Below, one piece after another: positions 56,813-64,000 of a DNA stretch of 64,000 nt. Position numbers and translations under genes: made by a program. Below the pieces are notes generated by a model. The model was not told the origin of the DNA, ran no database searches, and saw only the letters and a program-made list of their open reading frames with translations. This DNA is from Sphingopyxis sp. Root154 (GTDB taxonomy: Bacteria; Pseudomonadota; Alphaproteobacteria; Sphingomonadales; Sphingomonadaceae): the NCBI RefSeq assembly GCF_001427105.1, contig NZ_LMGI01000001.1:930001-994000 (forward strand). The letters run 5' to 3'. Positions within the stretch are counted from its first letter, which is position 1, and each line of letters opens with the position of its first letter.

Positions 56813-57277
56813 ATGAAACGCGACAGCCGACTCTCGGGCGTGCTCCACGTCCTCCTCCATATGGCCGAGCATCGCGCGCCGATGACGTCGGACCAGCTTG
56901 CGAAAGCGATGCAGACGCACCCCGTCGTGATCCGCCGCATCCTCAGCGGGCTGCGCGATGCGGGTTTCGTCCATAGCGAAAAGGGGCATGGCGGCGGCTG
57001 GACGATCGCGCGACACCTCACCGACATCACGATGCGCGACGTCTATGACGCGATCGGGCGGCCCAGCCTGATGGCGATGGGCAACCGCACCGAAGCGCCA
57101 GGCTGTCTCGTCGAGCAGGCGGTCAACGTCGCGCTCGACACCAGCTTTCAAGAGGCCGAGACGCTGCTGCTCGCGCGCTTCGGCGAAGTGACGCTCGCCG
57201 CGCTCGCCGCCGATTTCCACGCGCGCATGGCCGCGCGCACAACTTCCCCCACCGCACAGGAGCATATCCATGGCTGA
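56813..57277 (+). CDS. Rrf2 family transcriptional regulator
   Basis: 154 residues. The winged helix begins LSGVLHVLLHMAEH, then LAKAMQTHPVVIRRILSGLRD (recognition helix) and KGHGGGWTIAR (wing). Only one cysteine (APGCLVEQ near residue 99) is visible, unlike IscR and NsrR, which have three for an Fe-S cluster. This fits the YwnA/Rrf2 subgroup. It overlaps the downstream methyltransferase start by eight bases. Control of its own gene and that of the methyltransferase is likely. Confidence 0.9.
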   Translation: MKRDSRLSGVLHVLLHMAEHRAPMTSDQLAKAMQTHPVVIRRILSGLRDAGFVHSEKGHGGGWTIARHLTDITMRDVYDAIGRPSLMAMGNRTEAPGCLVEQAVNVALDTSFQEAETLLLARFGEVTLAALAADFHARMAARTTSPTAQEHIHG

Positions 57278-57965
57278 AGGCGCCCGGCATTTCCTCGACA
57301 GTTTCAAGGACCCCGAAGCGGTCGCGCGCTATACCGAGGGGCCGCGGCGCTTCGTTCCCGGGCTCGACGGGCTCCACCGCATGACCGGGCTTTTGCTGGC
57401 CGAGCGCGTCCCGGACGACGCGCATATCCTCGTGCTCGGCGCGGGCGGCGGCAGCGAAATGAAGGCGATGGCCGAGGCGCATCCCGGCTGGGGCTTTACC
57501 GGCGTCGATCCCGCGGGACCGATGCTCGACCTCGCGGCTGAGGTTCTCGGCCCCAACGCCCACCGCGCCGAATTGATCGAAGGCTATATCGACGACGCCC
57601 CCGCCGGCCCCTTCGACGGCGCAACCTGCCTCCTCACCCTCCATTTTCTCGGGGTCGAAGAGCGCATCCGCACCACCGCCGAAATCCGCCGCCGCCTCAA
57701 GCCCGGCGCACCGTTCGTGGCCGCGCACGGCAGCTTCCCGCAAGGCGCGCACGAACGCGACCGCTGGCTCGACCGCTACGCCGCCTTTGCCATCGCATCG
57801 GGCGGCGACCCCGAACAGGTCGCCAAGGGGCGCGAAGCCGTCGCCACCCACGTCGCGATGTTGAGCCCCGAGGCCGACGAAGACGTGCTCCGCGCCGCGG
57901 GTTTCCACGATGTCGAACAATTCTACGCCGCCCTCACCTGGCGCGGCTGGGTGGGCTACGCGTGA
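57270..57965 (+). CDS. Class I SAM-dependent methyltransferase
   Basis: 231 residues. SAM-binding motif I is LVLGAGGGSEMKAMA near 51-65, followed by GVDPAGPMLDLA and LLTLHFLG. The protein is Ala/Gly rich and close to small ubiE/trans-aconitate-type methyltransferases. The eight-base overlap with the Rrf2 gene makes co-expression likely. The substrate is unknown; pairs of Rrf2 and methyltransferase genes are often small detoxification modules. Confidence 0.86.
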   Translation: MAEGARHFLDSFKDPEAVARYTEGPRRFVPGLDGLHRMTGLLLAERVPDDAHILVLGAGGGSEMKAMAEAHPGWGFTGVDPAGPMLDLAAEVLGPNAHRAELIEGYIDDAPAGPFDGATCLLTLHFLGVEERIRTTAEIRRRLKPGAPFVAAHGSFPQGAHERDRWLDRYAAFAIASGGDPEQVAKGREAVATHVAMLSPEADEDVLRAAGFHDVEQFYAALTWRGWVGYA

Positions 57966-57966
57966 C

Positions 57967-59130
57967 CTAATTCGTACCCGGCGCAGGCAGGCGCGCGAGC
58001 AGCGCGACGAGCTGGGCCTGGGTGGTGGCGCCGGTCTTGCGGAAGATTCCTTTCAGCAGGAAGCGGACCGCGTTCACGCTGACGGCCCGCAACGCCGCAT
58101 AGTCCTTCAGCGTGTCGCCCGCGGCGAGCGCGACGGCAAGGCGGGCTTCGGCCGGGGTCAGCCCGAACCATTGCGCGACGCGGTCGATTTCGACCACGGG
58201 GGTCTCGCCGGGCGCGCTGCCGAGCGTGACGATCAGCGAGGCGCCGAGGCGCAACCCGCCAAGCTGCTGCGCCGACTGGCGCGTGACGCGCGCGACGAGC
58301 ACGGGACATTCACTGCCCGTGTCACTGAGCGCCTGAAAGGCCACCCCTGCGGGCGCGTCGCGCTTGACCAGATCGAGCAGCTGTTTCTGGCTTGCGGGAT
58401 GGGTGAAGGCGAAGCGGTCCTGCGCGGTCCGGATGAAACCCGCCGTTTCATAGCGCGCGGCGCGGCTGTTCGCGGCGAGAATATTCAGCTGATCGTCGAG
58501 GCTGAAGATCGCGAAAGGCGCGGCATCGGCAGCGGCGCGTGCCGCTCCCGCAGCAAGATCGAGCGTCGCGATGCGGTCGCTGATCCGCATCGCGCGTTGC
58601 ATATGCGGGGCGAGGACGCGCAGCCCGCGCTTCAACCGCTCGACATCGCGGTCGCCGGGCCCGGGCAGCATCAGGCCCAGCCGCTCGCTGCCGCGCTTGT
58701 CGAGCAGTACCGCGATCATCCGGTCGATCCCCCAGGGCGCGAGAAAATTGCGGAAGAATTCGGTTTCCAGAAATTCCTCACGCGTCATGATGTCGTTGCT
58801 GTCGACAACGCTGCCGTTGCCGTAGCGCATCAGTTTGCGCGACCAGGGATGGTTGCCCGCATACACCGCGGTGTAGATTTCCTGCACCCCGGCGGCGAGC
58901 CCGGTCGCGGCGACGAAGCGTGCGCTCGGCGGGCTGTTACTTTCCCACAGGATGAAAGCCGCTTCCCAGCTCAGCGGGCATAGCGTGCCGGTGATGCGGG
59001 CGAGAGTCTCGTTCCAGCTTTCGGGATGCAGCACCGAATCATAGATTTCGCCGATCAGCGCGTTGAGCACTTCCCATTCGGCCGGCGCATTATGGTCGGA
59101 CGGAAAGGTCGGTACGTGGTCGCTCTGCAT
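57967..59130 (-). CDS. LuxR-type HTH transcriptional regulator
   Basis: 387 residues. The last 65 residues form a LuxR C-terminal HTH (LTPAEARLAVALAAGDTLKD, then SVNAVRFLLKGIFRKTGA). The rest is a long helical and PAS-like sensor (FAIFSLDDQLNILAANSRAARYE near 210-235). There is no clear AHL-binding domain of about 170 residues. GGGGGAA precedes the ATG. A perfect 16-bp palindrome lies 94 bases upstream (59224-59239) and may be its operator. Confidence 0.86.
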   Translation of the reverse strand: MQSDHVPTFPSDHNAPAEWEVLNALIGEIYDSVLHPESWNETLARITGTLCPLSWEAAFILWESNSPPSARFVAATGLAAGVQEIYTAVYAGNHPWSRKLMRYGNGSVVDSNDIMTREEFLETEFFRNFLAPWGIDRMIAVLLDKRGSERLGLMLPGPGDRDVERLKRGLRVLAPHMQRAMRISDRIATLDLAAGAARAAADAAPFAIFSLDDQLNILAANSRAARYETAGFIRTAQDRFAFTHPASQKQLLDLVKRDAPAGVAFQALSDTGSECPVLVARVTRQSAQQLGGLRLGASLIVTLGSAPGETPVVEIDRVAQWFGLTPAEARLAVALAAGDTLKDYAALRAVSVNAVRFLLKGIFRKTGATTQAQLVALLARLPAPGTN

Positions 59131-59223
59131 GCACTTCCCCCCAGAAGACCCGCAGCGATCTCATTTGAGAGGAGCAGAGCCGCGATGGCAAGTGCAATGC
59201 GATAAAATGAAAATATTCTGTCC

Positions 59224-59239
59224 CTACCCACGTGGGTAG
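59224..59239. promoter_or_regulatory. Perfect 16-bp palindrome CTACCCACGTGGGTAG
   Basis: A self-complementary sequence centred on CACGTG, 94 bases upstream of the LuxR-type regulator start and 150 bases from the VOC stop. The context fits an operator of a LuxR-type homodimer, either for its own gene or a + strand transcript ending at the terminator at 59315. No other copy was seen in the window. Confidence 0.55.
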
Positions 59240-59314
59240 TGAAACAATCCACCGAATCGGACATTAGGTGGGTGCGACCCGAGAAAGGTGGAACCAAGGC
59301 CATCTTGCTCTCTT

Positions 59315-59348
59315 GAAGTCCGTCGGCTTGCCGGCGGACTTCATTTTT
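59315..59348 (+). terminator. Strong terminator with no known upstream gene
   Basis: A 12-bp stem (59315-59326 and 59331-59342, with one G-T pair), loop CTTG, then ATTTTT. It is oriented for the + strand, but both neighbouring genes are on the minus strand. It thus marks the end of an unannotated + strand transcript, perhaps a small RNA starting near the palindrome at 59224. Confidence 0.6.
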
Positions 59349-59372
59349 GGGGTGCGGAAGATTAGCCGGGGC

Positions 59373-59810
59373 TTATCGGCCTTCGAACCGGACCTCCACC
59401 GAAGGCGCGCTGCGCTGATGCGCACCATGATAGACCGCCTCGATATTATTGCCGTCGGGGTCGAGCAGGAAGGCCGCATAATAGCCCGGATGATAGGGCC
59501 GCTCGCCCGGTGCGCCATTGTCGTGCCCGCCCGCCGCGAGGCCTGCCTTGTAAAAGGCATCGACCGCGTCCCGGTCCGCCGCCTGAAACGCCAGATGGTG
59601 CCGCCCCGTCAGTTTGCCGAGCGCCGCCTGACTGTCCTTCGTCGACACGAACAACTCGTCGGCCCAGAAATAATCCTCGGCCTCACCGCCGATCGGCACG
59701 CCGAGAGTGTCGAAGATCGCGCCGTAAAAGGCGCGGCTCGCCTTCAGATCGGCGACCACAAGCTGGATATGATCGATCAACCGCCCGCGGTGCAGCAATT
59801 GCGTTTCCAT
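59373..59810 (-). CDS. VOC family protein (glyoxalase-like)
   Basis: 145 residues. LIDHIQLVVADLKASRAFYG starts the first module; HHLAFQAADRDAVDAFYKAG and YYAAFLLDPDGNNIEAV the second. Metal ligand candidates are His in DHIQLV, His in HHLAF and Glu in NIEAV, matching typical dioxygenase/glyoxalase-like VOC. The ATG at 59810 has AGGAGAG seven bases upstream. It is only distantly related to the two VOC proteins in the formaldehyde cluster. Confidence 0.88.
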   Translation of the reverse strand: METQLLHRGRLIDHIQLVVADLKASRAFYGAIFDTLGVPIGGEAEDYFWADELFVSTKDSQAALGKLTGRHHLAFQAADRDAVDAFYKAGLAAGGHDNGAPGERPYHPGYYAAFLLDPDGNNIEAVYHGAHQRSAPSVEVRFEGR

Positions 59811-59912
59811 GAATGACTCTCCTCTCATGCCCGCGCCGCACACGAAAAACCACCTCGCCGGATGATGGTTCCCACCGTCTCAATCGAAGGCGGGGCTTGC
59901 CTCGACGATAAT

Positions 59913-59938
59913 TACAACATATTGCGCAATATGTTGTA
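59913..59938. promoter_or_regulatory. Perfect 26-bp palindrome upstream of the S41 protease-marR pair
   Basis: A perfect self-complementary stretch centred on ATTGC|GCAAT, with outer halves TACAACAT and ATGTTGTA. It lies 28 bases before the S41 protease ATG. MarR-type dimers often bind such AT-rich palindromes over the promoter, and a MarR gene ends the operon. Autoregulation is inferred. Confidence 0.72.
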
Positions 59939-59965
59939 TGAATCGAATCACGGACGGGAAAACGA

Positions 59966-61285
59966 ATGAATATCCGGCATTGGACACTAATTCTGGCCGC
60001 CACGACGACATGGGCGGGAAGCGCAGCCTTGGCGCAAGACGCGCCGTTCACGGCCGCCGACAAGCGCGCCGTCGTCGAGCAACTCGGTCAGGCGCTCGAG
60101 GCGAACTATGTCTTTCCCGACAAGGCCAAGACCATCGCCGCGACGCTCCGCCGCAACCTCGACGCCGGCAATTATGACGCCGCGCCCGACCGGCGCACCC
60201 TCGCGGGCGACCTGACCGACGATCTGATTGCCGCGAGCAACGACCTGCATTTCTCGGTGGGGGTCGATCCGGAGTGGGTCGCCAGCTACGCCGCGCGGCA
60301 GGACCCTGCACGCGCGGCGGCGCTGCGCGAGGACGAACGACGCGAAGAGACGCCGAAAAATTTCGGCTTTGCCGGCCTTCGCTACCTCGACGGCAATATC
60401 GCCTATCTCGACCTGTCGCATTTCGCCGACCCCGAACTCGGATACGACGCCGCCGCCGCCGCGATGCGCTTTATCGAGAATGGCGACGCGGTGATTTATG
60501 ACCTGCGATACAACAATGGCGGTTATCTCGAGATGGCGCAGTTGCTGGCGAGCCAGCTCTTCCGCGGCGACAAGGATCAGGAGCTGTTCGACTATTATTA
60601 CACGCTCGACGGCCGCCGCGTCGAACGCGGCCAATGGGTGCTCCCCGCGCTGCCCGCGAAACGGCTGACCGGAAAACCCGTCTATGTCCTTACCGGATCG
60701 ACCAGCTTCTCCGCCGCCGAATGGTTCGCCTACACGCTGAAGAAACTCGGCCGTGCGACCTTGGTGGGCGAACGTACTGCGGGCGGCGCGCATCCGGTCG
60801 ACCGCAAACCTGTCGGCACCGATTTCTTCGTGCAGGTGCCGATCGGCCAGATCCGCGACCCTGTCGACCGCAGCGATTTCGAGGGACAGGGCGTCACGCC
60901 CGACCATCAGGTCCCATCGGCCGACGCCCTCGCCGTCGCGCACCGCCTCGCGCTCGCCGATCTTGCGAAGGCCGATCCAGTCAAGAAAGCCGACGCCGAC
61001 TGGTTCGCGCCCATGCTCGCCGCGCGCGCGCAGCCGACCACCGCCGCACTCAAGGCGATCACCGGCCGCTACGAAGGACGGCGCATCGATCTCGTCGGCG
61101 GCAAATTGCTCTACACCTGGCGCGAACGGCTGCGCCTGACGCTCGAACCGCTCGACGGCGACCTGCTGGCAATCGAAGGCGTGCGCGACTTCCGCTTTCG
61201 CATCGTGCGCAAAGGCGCCAAGGTCGTCGCACTCGAACGCATCGACCGCGACGGAACCACCCTGACCTATGCCCGCCTCGACTGA
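59966..61285 (+). CDS. S41 family peptidase, exported
   Basis: 439 residues with a signal peptide (WTLILAATTTWAGSAALA). S41 (tail-specific/C-terminal processing) core: DAVIYDLRYNNGG near 173-185, GSTSFSAAEWFAYTLKKL at 243-260 with the presumed catalytic S248, and GERTAGGAHP at 267-276. There is no clear PDZ domain. A C-terminal part of about 120 residues adds an extra beta domain. It resembles interphotoreceptor retinoid-binding-like S41 peptidases. The downstream MarR gene overlaps by 17 bases. Confidence 0.88.
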   Translation: MNIRHWTLILAATTTWAGSAALAQDAPFTAADKRAVVEQLGQALEANYVFPDKAKTIAATLRRNLDAGNYDAAPDRRTLAGDLTDDLIAASNDLHFSVGVDPEWVASYAARQDPARAAALREDERREETPKNFGFAGLRYLDGNIAYLDLSHFADPELGYDAAAAAMRFIENGDAVIYDLRYNNGGYLEMAQLLASQLFRGDKDQELFDYYYTLDGRRVERGQWVLPALPAKRLTGKPVYVLTGSTSFSAAEWFAYTLKKLGRATLVGERTAGGAHPVDRKPVGTDFFVQVPIGQIRDPVDRSDFEGQGVTPDHQVPSADALAVAHRLALADLAKADPVKKADADWFAPMLAARAQPTTAALKAITGRYEGRRIDLVGGKLLYTWRERLRLTLEPLDGDLLAIEGVRDFRFRIVRKGAKVVALERIDRDGTTLTYARLD

Positions 61286-61748
61286 CATCTCGACCGATCT
61301 CGACGACATCTCGTTCCTCGGCCGCCTCAGCGAAGCGCTGAGCCAGCGGATCGAGGAACAGACGCGTCCCTTGTTCGACGAAGCCGGCATCACCGTCCCC
61401 GTGCGGTCCTGCTCGCTGCTCACCGCACTCGTCGAAGCCGGCGAAGCCTCAGCCGCCGACCTCGCGCGCGCGCTCGGTCAGTCGCACCAGCTGGTGATCC
61501 AGAAATGCCCCGCGCTGCTCCGCCTCGGCCTTATCACCCAGCACGCCGACCCCGCCGACGCGCGGCGCAAGATTTTCCGGCTGACCGATGCGGGCCACGA
61601 CCAGCTCCGCCGTATCGACGCCTATAGCGTGCGGATCAGCGAGGTCTATCGCGCGCTCTTCGAAGAGGTCGGCGACGTTCATGGCGCGATACTGAAGGCG
61701 CTCAAGGCCCTGGCCGACAAGCCACTGAGCGAACGCGTCAAGGAATAG
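61269..61748 (+). CDS. MarR family transcriptional regulator
   Basis: 159 residues. The winged helix includes ASAADLARALGQSHQLVIQK (recognition helix region, about 59-78) and the wing DPADARRKIFRLTDAG (about 96-111). Start overlaps the S41 stop by 17 bases. Together with the 26-bp palindrome ahead of the S41 gene, this suggests the regulator represses the pair. Signal unknown. Two cysteines (C48 and C79) could sense oxidation, but this is a guess. Confidence 0.9.
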   Translation: MPASTDISTDLDDISFLGRLSEALSQRIEEQTRPLFDEAGITVPVRSCSLLTALVEAGEASAADLARALGQSHQLVIQKCPALLRLGLITQHADPADARRKIFRLTDAGHDQLRRIDAYSVRISEVYRALFEEVGDVHGAILKALKALADKPLSERVKE

Positions 61749-62243
61749 TCAGAGCGCCCGGAGCATCACCAGCGCATCGACGAAACCCTCCGCCGGGTGG
61801 TCGAACGCCCCCGGCAGGCGGCCGACGATCTCGAATCCCAGCGACTGCCACAGCCCGACCGCACGCACATTGGTGCTGACGACGAAGTTGAACTGCATCG
61901 CGCGAAACCCGCGCGCCTTCGCATGGTCGATCGAATGGAGGCACATCCGTCTTGCGACACCGCGCCCCGTCGCCGCGGCACCGGTCATATAGCCCGCGTT
62001 GCAGACATGGTTGCCGCCGCCCGCCTGATTGGCGCGCAGATAATAGGTGCCGAGGACGGCGCCGCCTTCCTCCGCGACGAACACGTCCTTGTCGGCCCCG
62101 AACCAGTAAGCGAGCGCATCCGCCTCGCTCATGTCGCGATCGAGCGTATAGGTCTCGCCCGCGCGGATCACCGGTTCGAGGATCGCCCAGATCGCCGCGG
62201 CATCGTGAGCGCGCGCAGGCCGGATGAACGGCGGTGCGGTCAT
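61749..62243 (-). CDS. GNAT family N-acetyltransferase
   Basis: 164 residues. The acetyl-CoA loop is TGRGVARRMCLHSID near 95-109, preceded by HVCNAGYMT and followed by GLWQSLGFEIVGRLPGAF, a pattern of phosphinothricin acetyltransferase-like GNATs. The ATG at 62243 overlaps the next GNAT stop (ATGA). Its stop is adjacent to the MarR stop (convergent). Last gene of the threonine dehydratase run. Confidence 0.87.
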   Translation of the reverse strand: MTAPPFIRPARAHDAAAIWAILEPVIRAGETYTLDRDMSEADALAYWFGADKDVFVAEEGGAVLGTYYLRANQAGGGNHVCNAGYMTGAAATGRGVARRMCLHSIDHAKARGFRAMQFNFVVSTNVRAVGLWQSLGFEIVGRLPGAFDHPAEGFVDALVMLRAL

Positions 62244-62737
62244 GCCGCTTCGATCGCGCGCTGCATCAGGTGCGACCCCGGCCCATAGGGGCCTTCGATG
62301 GCGGCTCCGACATAGGCGAACCCTTGCGCGTGCCAATAGCTGTCCGCCCCTTGGATCGCGACGAGCCGAATATCGCGGCAGCCTTCGACTTCGGCCTGGT
62401 GCACGACGAAAGCGGTCGCCGTCGCCCCGGCGCCGGTTCCGCGCGCCGCAGGCAGCAGCGCAATGTCGTGGAGATAATAGCTGTCCGCCACCGGAATCGC
62501 CCCCAGCAACGCACCAAGCTTCGGCGGCGCAGCATCGCGCGGCCAGGGATGGCTGATCAGATAACCCAAAGACGCGCCGTCGCGTTCAAGGATCGCGCAC
62601 CCCGCCGGATAATGCGCGAGACGGTCGGCAAAGGTTTCCAGCGGCTCGGTAAAATCGCCGTGCACGGCGTCGGAAATCGTGACGACGGCCGGCAGGTCGG
62701 CCTCACGCATCGGCCGCCATTGTCCCGCGCCGCTCAT
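62240..62737 (-). CDS. GNAT family N-acetyltransferase
   Basis: 165 residues. Acetyl-CoA loop LPAARGTGAGATAT at about 93-106 after YYLHDIAL, and a C-terminal GFAYVGAAIEGPYGPG. The start overlaps the thioesterase stop (ATGA) and the stop overlaps the next GNAT start. Not closely similar to its downstream neighbour, so the pair is not a recent duplication. Substrate unknown. Confidence 0.86.
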   Translation of the reverse strand: MSGAGQWRPMREADLPAVVTISDAVHGDFTEPLETFADRLAHYPAGCAILERDGASLGYLISHPWPRDAAPPKLGALLGAIPVADSYYLHDIALLPAARGTGAGATATAFVVHQAEVEGCRDIRLVAIQGADSYWHAQGFAYVGAAIEGPYGPGSHLMQRAIEAA

Positions 62738-63135
62738 GAGGCGTCCGCGACGAACGGGGCGACCACGTCGGCCGTCACGCGCAGCGGCCGCCCGCTCGCC
62801 TTGTCGAGCAACGCCCAAACCGTCCGCGCCCGCACATGCACCCGCCCGTCGGCGGCGGTGAATTCCATGAAGCGGTCGAACTTCGCGCCCTGCGGCTTGT
62901 CCGCAACCCATGTCCGCGCGGTCACCGTCTCGCCGGGGCCGAGCGCGCGGAGATAGTCGATCTCGTGCCGCACCACGACCCAGATGTACGCGTCCTTGTG
63001 CGATTGAGGCGCCGCCGCGTCCCAATGCCCGGTCGCGACCTGCTGGATCCACTGGACCCACACCGCATTGTTAACATGCCCCAGTTCGTCGATGCTCTCG
63101 GGCGTCGCGACGAGGTCGAGGGTATACTCCCTCAT
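62734..63135 (-). CDS. Acyl-CoA thioesterase, hotdog fold
   Basis: 133 residues, hotdog fold of the 4-hydroxybenzoyl-CoA thioesterase class: IDELGHVNNAVWVQWIQ near 15-31 with GHVNN, then RHEIDYLRALGPGE. Catalytic Asp usually precedes GHVNN by two to three residues; here the segment is IDELG, with Asp16 a candidate. It overlaps the threonine dehydratase stop (ATGA). Probably a general acyl-CoA hydrolase. Confidence 0.88.
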   Translation of the reverse strand: MREYTLDLVATPESIDELGHVNNAVWVQWIQQVATGHWDAAAPQSHKDAYIWVVVRHEIDYLRALGPGETVTARTWVADKPQGAKFDRFMEFTAADGRVHVRARTVWALLDKASGRPLRVTADVVAPFVADAS

Positions 63136-64000
63136 GCGAGTTCGACGGTGGTCACCATATAACCCGCATCGCGAAGCGCGGCGACGAGGCTGTCGAGATG
63201 CTCGCGGTCGCGCGCCTCGCACTCGATGTCGGTGATCAGCCCCTTGGCGGGCAGCGTCGTGAAGATGCGCTGGTGATAGATTTCGATGATATTGACCTGC
63301 TTCTCGTCGAACAGCTTCATCACCTTGAACAGTGCGCCCGGCCGATCCTGCAACCGGATGCGCAGGCGCGCGATGCGGCCCGAGCGTGCGAGGTCGCGCA
63401 GCAGCACGTTCGCGAGCAGCCGCGTGTCGATATTCCCCCCGGTCAGCACCAGCCCGACCTTGCGCCCGGCGAACTCTTCCGGATGCGCGAGCAGCGCCGC
63501 GAGCCCCGCGGCGCCCGCACCCTCGACCACCGTCTTCTCGATCTGGAGCAGCAGGCTGACCGCGCGCTCCAGATGGCGCTCCGCCACCAGCACGATGTCG
63601 TCGTTGAGTTCGGCGACGAGCTTGCGCGTGTACGAACCCGGCTCCTTGACCGCGATACCCTCGGCGAGCGTGTCACCCTCACATGCCATGTCGACGCCGT
63701 TCAGTTCGGCGTACATCGACGGATAAAGCTCGGCCTGCACGCCGACGAGGCGCATGTCATTCTTGATCCCGCGCGCCGCGGTGCCCATGCCCGCGAGCAG
63801 CCCGCCGCCGCCGATCGGCACGATCAGCGTGTCGAGATCGGGAACATCCTCGAGCATTTCGAGCGCCACCGTCCCCTGCCCTGCCGCGACGTGCGGATGG
63901 TCGAAGGGGTGAACGAACGTCAGCCCGCGCTCGACTTCCAGCTCGCGCGCATGCGCATAGGCATCGTCGAATTTCTCGCCGAACAGCACGATCGTCGCGC
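63132..64000 (-). CDS. ilvA: Threonine ammonia-lyase (partial, continues beyond the right edge)
   Basis: The C-terminal 289 or so residues are visible. The PLP-binding glycine loop is VPIGGGGLLAGMG, with LTGGNID in the C-terminal half of the catalytic domain and an ACT-like domain (about 80 residues, IRLQDRPGALFKVMKLFDE) at the end. A shorter single ACT-like domain favours the catabolic or sphingomonad type over the long IlvA. The N-terminus with the PLP lysine lies outside the window. It heads a chain of four overlapping genes: thioesterase and two GNATs. Confidence 0.93.
   Translation of the reverse strand, partial: ATIVLFGEKFDDAYAHARELEVERGLTFVHPFDHPHVAAGQGTVALEMLEDVPDLDTLIVPIGGGGLLAGMGTAARGIKNDMRLVGVQAELYPSMYAELNGVDMACEGDTLAEGIAVKEPGSYTRKLVAELNDDIVLVAERHLERAVSLLLQIEKTVVEGAGAAGLAALLAHPEEFAGRKVGLVLTGGNIDTRLLANVLLRDLARSGRIARLRIRLQDRPGALFKVMKLFDEKQVNIIEIYHQRIFTTLPAKGLITDIECEARDREHLDSLVAALRDAGYMVTTVELA

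Overview
This 64 kb window is a high-GC chromosomal segment with dense, mostly housekeeping coding. Gene families, codon habits, GSR-type stress regulation (PhyR/NepR/EcfG) and several alphaproteobacterial or sphingomonad families (DUF4130-UdgX repair operon, Anbu operon, TLP1-type thiolase-like protein) point to an alphaproteobacterium, most likely Sphingomonadaceae close to Sphingopyxis. The genus is an inference from general resemblance; no rRNA or tRNA gene is visible to test it. No CRISPR array, transposase or prophage was seen, and no gene-free stretch exceeds about 250 bases.

1-15 kb: a MutT hydrolase, two orphan Flp-type pilins, an M48 protease with a perfect EcfG-type stress promoter, accA, xerD, an unrecognised exported protein, aroK-aroB, and a tightly overlapped minus-strand run radA-cvpA-(IscU-like)-CPA2 antiporter. 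14-22 kb: transaldolase-like aldolase, a crotonase plus a thiolase-like protein behind a possible MerR-type operator, an ALDH7-family dehydrogenase, and acetyl-CoA synthetase.

21-29 kb: the Anbu operon (circularly permuted ATP-grasp, alpha-E protein, transglutaminase-like protease, Anbu proteasome-like peptidase, then a serine hydrolase), followed by secA. 29-37 kb: exported small proteins, an SDR, two GIN-domain adhesin-like proteins, a Gre-family factor coupled to a 59-residue Myb/SANT-like protein, a BaiN-type flavoprotein, and a DEAD-box helicase with a DbpA-like RNA-binding end.

37-44 kb: a minus-strand C1 cluster: L-serine dehydratase, glutathione-dependent formaldehyde dehydrogenase, VOC protein, formyl-THF deformylase, a second VOC protein, a ProX-like deacylase and S-formylglutathione hydrolase; then Fe superoxide dismutase. 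44-49.6 kb: a four-gene DNA repair operon joined by overlapping stop/start codons: radical SAM protein, DUF4130-UdgX, metallo-beta-lactamase exonuclease, ATP-dependent DNA ligase. The Lhr-like helicase that usually accompanies the last two is absent.

49.6-54 kb: the general stress response locus: HWE kinase, PhyR, a divergent second EcfG-like sigma factor, NepR and EcfG, with promoter matches ahead of phyR and nepR. 54-64 kb: a soluble aldose dehydrogenase-like lipoprotein, an esterase, acetyltransferases, Rrf2-methyltransferase, a LuxR-type regulator near a perfect 16-bp palindrome, an S41 protease-MarR pair behind a perfect 26-bp palindrome, and at the right edge a chain of four overlapping genes led by a threonine dehydratase that runs off the window.
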